From an uncultured beta proteobacterium (GTDB lineage: Bacteria > Pseudomonadota > Gammaproteobacteria > Burkholderiales > Burkholderiaceae_C): a DNA stretch of 37,718 nucleotides. Numbering within the stretch: position 1 is the first letter of the stretch; every line of letters starts with the position of its first letter. The notes beneath the pieces are model-generated. The model did not search any database, was not told the DNA's origin, and worked only from the letters and a program-made list of their open reading frames with translations. The position numbers and the translations under genes were made by a program. Of this stretch, positions 33,013 to 37,718 are shown in pieces. The stretch spans positions 1 through 37,718 of the forward strand of contig CAJAVE010000084.1 of assembly GCA_903945325.1 (NCBI GenBank). Direction: 5' to 3'.

Positions 33013-34220
33013 CTCATTTCCTCCCCGTGCGGCATGTTTGTCACCGCATCAGTCTCGAATCTAACCGACTCTGGCGACAGCGTCAGTCGGTATTTACGCG
33101 GACGGGTGCCACCGTCGTCAATTCTGTAGTGCGTCGCTGCCGGACCCAAGGCGCTATTCAGGCGCCGTTCCAGCTTGGATTTGCGTTGCGAGAAATATTC
33201 GCCATCCATACCCGCTTTGAGTGCCCGCTCGGTGGCTTCAATGTCCACCAGGGTGTGGTGGCAAGAGCGGTATTCCCGCAAGAATCGTTTGGCCCATGCC
33301 ATATCGGGCGAGCCTTTTGGAGGCGCAGGAAGCGCTGGTCCACCTTGAATTGCCTGGCGTACAAAAACGGCTAAAAGTGCCAGCTCCGCAGGTGGCAGTT
33401 CGATAGCCTGGCCGCCAGCGCGAATGCTACGGGTGGCCAAATTGACCACAAGTTCAGGCGCTGCCAGCGCCGCTTGCGCAGCAATCACGGTTTCGTTGAA
33501 GCTGGCGTGCCCTGACAGCAGCTTGGCTGGCAGGCCGTGGCGCAAACTCACAAACGGAATTTCTGCCAGCGTGACTTCGGCCATTGCTGCGTCAGCCAAA
33601 CTTTTAATGCCGTTCCTGGTAACTGTAAGCACGCGGCTGTAGGGCGTGGGGTAGAAGAAGTCAAAGCTGTTCTCAAATGGCTCGCTCACCAGCACATGGC
33701 TGAGGCGGTCTTGTGGCCTGCCATAGAGCGAGAGCGCGTAGCCCAAATAGAAGCCCATTGTTTTGCGACCCCCGGCTATGGATACATGCAATGCGCAGTC
33801 TGGGTCGGCACTGAATTCACGCACGCGCGCCGTGATGAAGTCGGCAGCAGCGCGGTTGTCGCCGATGGTGCGGATATCGTCCATGCCGCGCTCATTGGCA
33901 TCACGCATGATGTGGATGTTCTTTCGGCTAAACGTAATTCCGGGCAGATCGTAGTCTTTGCACAGCTTGTGGAACCACCCCAAATCGTCGCTGAGCAGTG
34001 AGAGTTCAGCCCGCTGTGCGCCTTCGCGGGTGGTGATGAGGTGGACTTCGGTGGGCACAAACGGCGCGTCCGGGCTGGCGGCCAATGCGTAGATGGTTTC
34101 GGTGACGATCTGCGGGGACAGGCCGCTGACGGCCAGCAGTATGCGGCGCTTGAATTGACTAGGATGCTTAACAGCGTAGGGGCTATGGATGGCTTCTGGA
34201 GCTGGCTTTTGCGTTTTCAT
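33009..34220 (-). CDS. CARF-wHTH protein, NE0113/TIGR02584-like (often labelled Csm6)
   Basis: 403 residues from ATG 34220; a GTG at 34274 would lie inside the palindrome and is less likely. The CARF domain has ILLAVSGLSPQIVTETIYAL (ligand loop 32-42) and HVSIAGGRKTMGF (147-155). The C-terminal 130 residues (LPPAELALLAVFVRQ... to ...RPRKYRLTLSP) look like a winged helix-turn-helix rather than a HEPN RNase. Databases name this family as a CRISPR ring nuclease or Csm6, but no clear HEPN motif is seen here. It may bind cA4 and DNA. It is first gene of the cmr operon and translationally coupled to cmr1. Confidence 0.8.
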   Translation of the reverse strand: MKTQKPAPEAIHSPYAVKHPSQFKRRILLAVSGLSPQIVTETIYALAASPDAPFVPTEVHLITTREGAQRAELSLLSDDLGWFHKLCKDYDLPGITFSRKNIHIMRDANERGMDDIRTIGDNRAAADFITARVREFSADPDCALHVSIAGGRKTMGFYLGYALSLYGRPQDRLSHVLVSEPFENSFDFFYPTPYSRVLTVTRNGIKSLADAAMAEVTLAEIPFVSLRHGLPAKLLSGHASFNETVIAAQAALAAPELVVNLATRSIRAGGQAIELPPAELALLAVFVRQAIQGGPALPAPPKGSPDMAWAKRFLREYRSCHHTLVDIEATERALKAGMDGEYFSQRKSKLERRLNSALGPAATHYRIDDGGTRPRKYRLTLSPESVRFETDAVTNMPHGEEMR

Positions 34221-34257
34221 GCTGGTCAGTGTATGCACGAAAGCGGTGTTGGTGTGG

Positions 34258-34275
34258 CGTGGCAAGCTTGCCACG
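34258..34275. promoter_or_regulatory. 18-nt palindrome upstream of CARF-wHTH/cmr operon
   Basis: CGTGGCAAGCTTGCCACG is a perfect palindrome. Its 12-nt core (34261-34272) ends 40 nt before the CARF-wHTH ATG. It also lies 5 nt after the speD stop, but no T-run follows, so it is not a standard terminator. The best-conserved copy of the element shared with the viperin and cas2/cas1 operons. Confidence 0.65.
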
Positions 34276-34280
34276 TTGCT

Positions 34281-34664
34281 TCAATGCGCCCCCACGGATC
34301 CGCGTTGCAGCGACTGTCGGACCACGTGCCCCGGAGAAAACACGGCAATCAGCGCATCCATCAGCGCGTTTGCCTTGCCAGAGTGGTCGGCGCCAAAGTT
34401 GCACACATACACGTCCACCGTCACACCGGCCTGTTCCGGCCAGGTGTGCACACACAGGTGCGATTCGGCCAGCAGCACGGTGGCGGTGACACCACCCGGG
34501 CCATGTTCCGTAGTGGGGAAGGTGTGCGCCAACTGGTTGACGGATTGGAGACCGGCAGCCTTGACCTCGCGCACACAGCGCTCCAGCAGCTGCACTGCGT
34601 CCGTCAGCCATTGCGTATCGCATTGGCAGTGGCTCAGATCAGCGGTCAGGTGAAGGCCTTGCAT
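34281..34664 (-). CDS. speD: S-adenosylmethionine decarboxylase proenzyme
   Basis: 127 residues from ATG 34664 (GTG 34673 is an alternative). The self-cleavage site is visible: LLAESHLCVHTWPE, with cleavage expected between E67 and S68 to make the pyruvoyl group, and a conserved Cys at 88 (VYVCNFG). The enzyme makes decarboxylated S-adenosylmethionine, the donor for aminopropyltransferases such as the one at 3.0-4.5 kb. Short prokaryotic (class 1B) length. It is divergent from tkt and upstream of the cmr operon on the same strand. Confidence 0.93.
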   Translation of the reverse strand: MQGLHLTADLSHCQCDTQWLTDAVQLLERCVREVKAAGLQSVNQLAHTFPTTEHGPGGVTATVLLAESHLCVHTWPEQAGVTVDVYVCNFGADHSGKANALMDALIAVFSPGHVVRQSLQRGSVGAH

Positions 34665-34805
34665 ACCCAGCACTGTAGATTATTTTGGGCAACCCTCTGG
34701 GGGGCAGGGAGCCACACGAAGTGGGCGACCGTGGGGGCCTTCTTATTCGCAAAGTAAAATGCAGGGCTTACCCCAGCTCTCACCATTTCCGGAGTCGCCC
34801 AGCCC

Positions 34806-36881
34806 ATGGCCAGCACGCAAAACACCCAACAGATGGCCAATGCCATTCGCGCCCTTGCAATGGATGCCGTTCAGGCCGCCAATTCCGGCCACCCCGGCGC
34901 CCCCATGGGTATGGCTGACATGGCCGTAGCCTTGTGGGGTCAGCACCTGAGCCACAACCCGGCCAACCCCAACTGGCTGAACCGTGACCGCTTTGTGCTG
35001 TCCAACGGCCATGGCTCCATGCTGATCTATGCGTTGCTGCACCTCACCGGCTACAAGCTGCCCATGGCCGAGTTGAAAAACTTCCGCACCCTGCACAGCA
35101 AAACCGCCGGTCATCCCGAAGTGGGTGTGACCCCCGGTGTAGAAACCACCACCGGCCCGCTGGGCCAGGGTCTCACCAATGCGGTGGGCATGGCGCTGGC
35201 GGAAAAGCTGCTGGCGTCCGAGTTCAACCGTGAAGGCCACGCAATTGTGGACCACTGCACCTATGTGTTTGTGGGCGACGGCTGCCTGATGGAAGGCATC
35301 AGCCACGAAGCCGCTGCACTGGCCGGTGCCTGGAAGCTGGGCAAGCTGATTGCCCTGTACGACGACAACGGTATCTCCATCGACGGCCAGGTTGCGCCCT
35401 GGTTTATCGACAACACCGCGCAGCGCTTTGTGGCCTATGGCTGGGACGTCATTGGCCCGGTAGACGGCCAAGACGCTGCAGCCGTGTCTGCTGCCATTGC
35501 AGACGCCAAGAAGACGACAGACCGCCCCACTCTCATCATCTGCAAGACCCACATCGGGTTTGGCTCGCCCAACCGCGCCAACACCTCCAAGGCCCACGGC
35601 GAGCCCCTGGGTGCGGAAGAAATTGCCCTCACCCGTGCCGCCATTGACTGGAGCCACGCGCCCTTCGTCATCCCCAAGGAGGTGTATGCCGATTGGGATG
35701 CGAAGGAAGCAGGCAAAGCTGCCGAGCTTGCCTGGAAAGAGAAATTTGCCGCCTACCAGAGCGCATTCCCCGCACAGGCCAAAGAGCTGCTGCGCCGCAT
35801 GAAGGGCGATCTGCCGAAAAACTTTGTGCAAACGGCGGTAGACACCGTCATTGCCGCACATACCAAGGCTGAAACCGTGGCGTCGCGCAAGGCCTCGCAA
35901 CTGGCACTCGAAGCCTTCACGGCGGCCCTGCCGGAGTTGCTGGGTGGTTCGGCCGACCTGACGGGCTCCAACCTGACCAACACCAAGAGCACGCCCAACC
36001 TGCGCTTCGATGCCATGACCGGTGCGGTCGTCAAAAACGAAGCGGGACAGGGGGGGCGCCACATCAACTACGGCGTACGCGAATTCGGCATGGCTGCCAT
36101 CATGAACGGCGTTGCGTTGCACGGTGGTTTCATTCCCTACGGTGGCACCTTCCTGACGTTCAGCGACTACAGCCGCAATGCCATTCGCATGGCTGCGCTG
36201 ATGAAACAGCGCGTGATCCACGTGTTCACCCACGACTCCATCGGCCTGGGCGAAGACGGCCCCACGCACCAGTCCATCGAGCATGCCGCGTCCCTGCGCC
36301 TGATCCCCAACCTGGACGTGTGGCGCCCGGGCGATACGGCCGAGACCGCTGTCGCCTGGACGGTGGCTTTGCAGAACAAGGCCAAGCCCACCGCTCTGCT
36401 GCTATCGCGTCAGAACATCAGCTATGCGCCCAAGGCCGAGTCCGCGCTGGCTCCAGACGCCTGTGGACTGGACGCCATCAGCAAAGGTGCTTATGTGCTG
36501 GCCGAGCCAAGCGAGGTGGGCCTGAAGAAGAAGCTCCAGGCGGTCATCATCGCCACCGGCTCTGAAGTGCAACTGGCTCTGCATGCGCAAAAGCTGCTGG
36601 CCGAGCGCAAGATTGCGGTGCGCGTGGTCTCCATGCCGTCCACCACCACGTTTGATCTGCAAAGCGCCGAGTACAAATTGTCCGTGCTACCTGCTGGCCT
36701 GCCCCGCGTGGCGGTTGAAATGGGTTCTACGGGTGGCTGGTGGAAATACGGCACGGCAGCGGTGGTGGGCATCGACACCTACGGTGAGTCCGCTCCCGCA
36801 CCCGTGCTGTTCAAGCACTTTGGTTTCACGCCCGAGAATGTGGCAGACACCGTGCAATCGGTTCTGCAGCGCAAAGCGTGA
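34806..36881 (+). CDS. tkt: Transketolase
   Basis: 691 residues, full length. [15 protein letters not shown] near residue 22, the thiamine-diphosphate motif [13 protein letters not shown] near 157, and the second-domain motif '[15 protein letters not shown]' are all present. It moves two-carbon units between sugar phosphates in the pentose phosphate and Calvin cycles. The region 34674-34805 before it carries the divergent speD/tkt promoters (a possible TAAAAT box near 34756). It is followed 51 nt later by gap. Confidence 0.97.
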   Translation: MASTQNTQQMANAIRALAMDAVQAANSGHPGAPMGMADMAVALWGQHLSHNPANPNWLNRDRFVLSNGHGSMLIYALLHLTGYKLPMAELKNFRTLHSKTAGHPEVGVTPGVETTTGPLGQGLTNAVGMALAEKLLASEFNREGHAIVDHCTYVFVGDGCLMEGISHEAAALAGAWKLGKLIALYDDNGISIDGQVAPWFIDNTAQRFVAYGWDVIGPVDGQDAAAVSAAIADAKKTTDRPTLIICKTHIGFGSPNRANTSKAHGEPLGAEEIALTRAAIDWSHAPFVIPKEVYADWDAKEAGKAAELAWKEKFAAYQSAFPAQAKELLRRMKGDLPKNFVQTAVDTVIAAHTKAETVASRKASQLALEAFTAALPELLGGSADLTGSNLTNTKSTPNLRFDAMTGAVVKNEAGQGGRHINYGVREFGMAAIMNGVALHGGFIPYGGTFLTFSDYSRNAIRMAALMKQRVIHVFTHDSIGLGEDGPTHQSIEHAASLRLIPNLDVWRPGDTAETAVAWTVALQNKAKPTALLLSRQNISYAPKAESALAPDACGLDAISKGAYVLAEPSEVGLKKKLQAVIIATGSEVQLALHAQKLLAERKIAVRVVSMPSTTTFDLQSAEYKLSVLPAGLPRVAVEMGSTGGWWKYGTAAVVGIDTYGESAPAPVLFKHFGFTPENVADTVQSVLQRKA

Positions 36882-37718
<837 letters not shown>

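Noticed and set aside
25093-34220. Type III-A (Csm) assignment suggested by the 'Csm6' family label
   Set aside because: The set cmr1-cmr6 with a Cmr2-type large subunit defines type III-B; no csm2-csm5 genes are present.
34258-34275. Palindrome as a terminator of speD
   Set aside because: No T-run follows on the minus strand, and near-copies stand before two other operons that have no upstream gene end at that spot.
34743-36284. 513-codon open frame on the minus strand
   Set aside because: It is antisense to transketolase, which has full family motifs; long antisense frames are expected in GC-rich DNA.

Overview
The window is GC-rich chromosomal DNA from a Gram-negative bacterium, most likely a betaproteobacterium of the order Burkholderiales (Comamonadaceae/Rhodoferax-like). 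This rests on gene content and on a dispersed repeat of about 50 bp (GGCT..AGCCC..GCAGCTAT..TGTAGC pattern) that I associate with that family. No rRNA or tRNA genes were seen.

Layout. (1) 1-9.5 kb is a housekeeping and membrane/polyamine region: an SPFH protein with a SHOCT tail, a zinc-ribbon DUF4178 protein, a DUF350 membrane protein, a membrane-anchored aminopropyltransferase, MobB, a Tat-type FAD oxidoreductase, a convergent large spermidine-synthase-like membrane protein, and a small membrane protein. (2) 9.5-11.3 kb has a lone ParA and a Phd/VapC-type toxin-antitoxin pair between two near-identical repeat copies. (3) 11.5-14.1 kb is a plus-strand operon headed by a prokaryotic viperin (radical SAM antiviral nucleotide synthase), followed by a coiled-coil protein, a 39-residue membrane peptide, a 116-residue unknown and a 62-residue membrane protein. 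(4) 14.1-34.2 kb is one long minus-strand type III-B (Cmr) CRISPR-Cas locus. In transcription order it reads CARF-wHTH protein, cmr1, cmr2(cas10), cmr3, cmr4, cmr5, cmr6, HepT-MntA, an AbrB/PIN toxin-antitoxin pair, a decayed HepT-MntA copy, csx16, a Card1/Can2-type nuclease, cas6, a second larger CARF-nuclease, a cas6 scrap, cas2, cas1, a degenerate second cas1, a second cas2, leader, and an array of 29 well-kept repeats plus a decayed tail. (5) 34.3-37.7 kb is housekeeping again: speD, tkt and a gap gene cut by the window end.

How it works together (family knowledge plus inference). The Cmr complex with Cas6-made crRNAs should recognise phage RNA. The intact GGDD motif of Cmr2 should then make cyclic oligoadenylates, which would activate two CARF nucleases, with Csx16 as a likely off-switch. 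The CARF-wHTH protein could be a cyclic-nucleotide sensor acting on transcription.

The most notable observation is a short palindrome, GGCAAGCTTGCC (core GCAAGCTTGC). It lies 39-40 nt before the proposed start codons of three separate units: the viperin operon, the cas2-cas1-cas1-cas2 adaptation operon and the CARF-wHTH/cmr operon. This suggests that viperin and CRISPR defences are under one common control. Other unusual points are a cas1/cas2 set in which each gene is doubled and one Cas1 has lost catalytic residues, and a HepT-MntA toxin-antitoxin pair whose reading frame overlaps cmr6.
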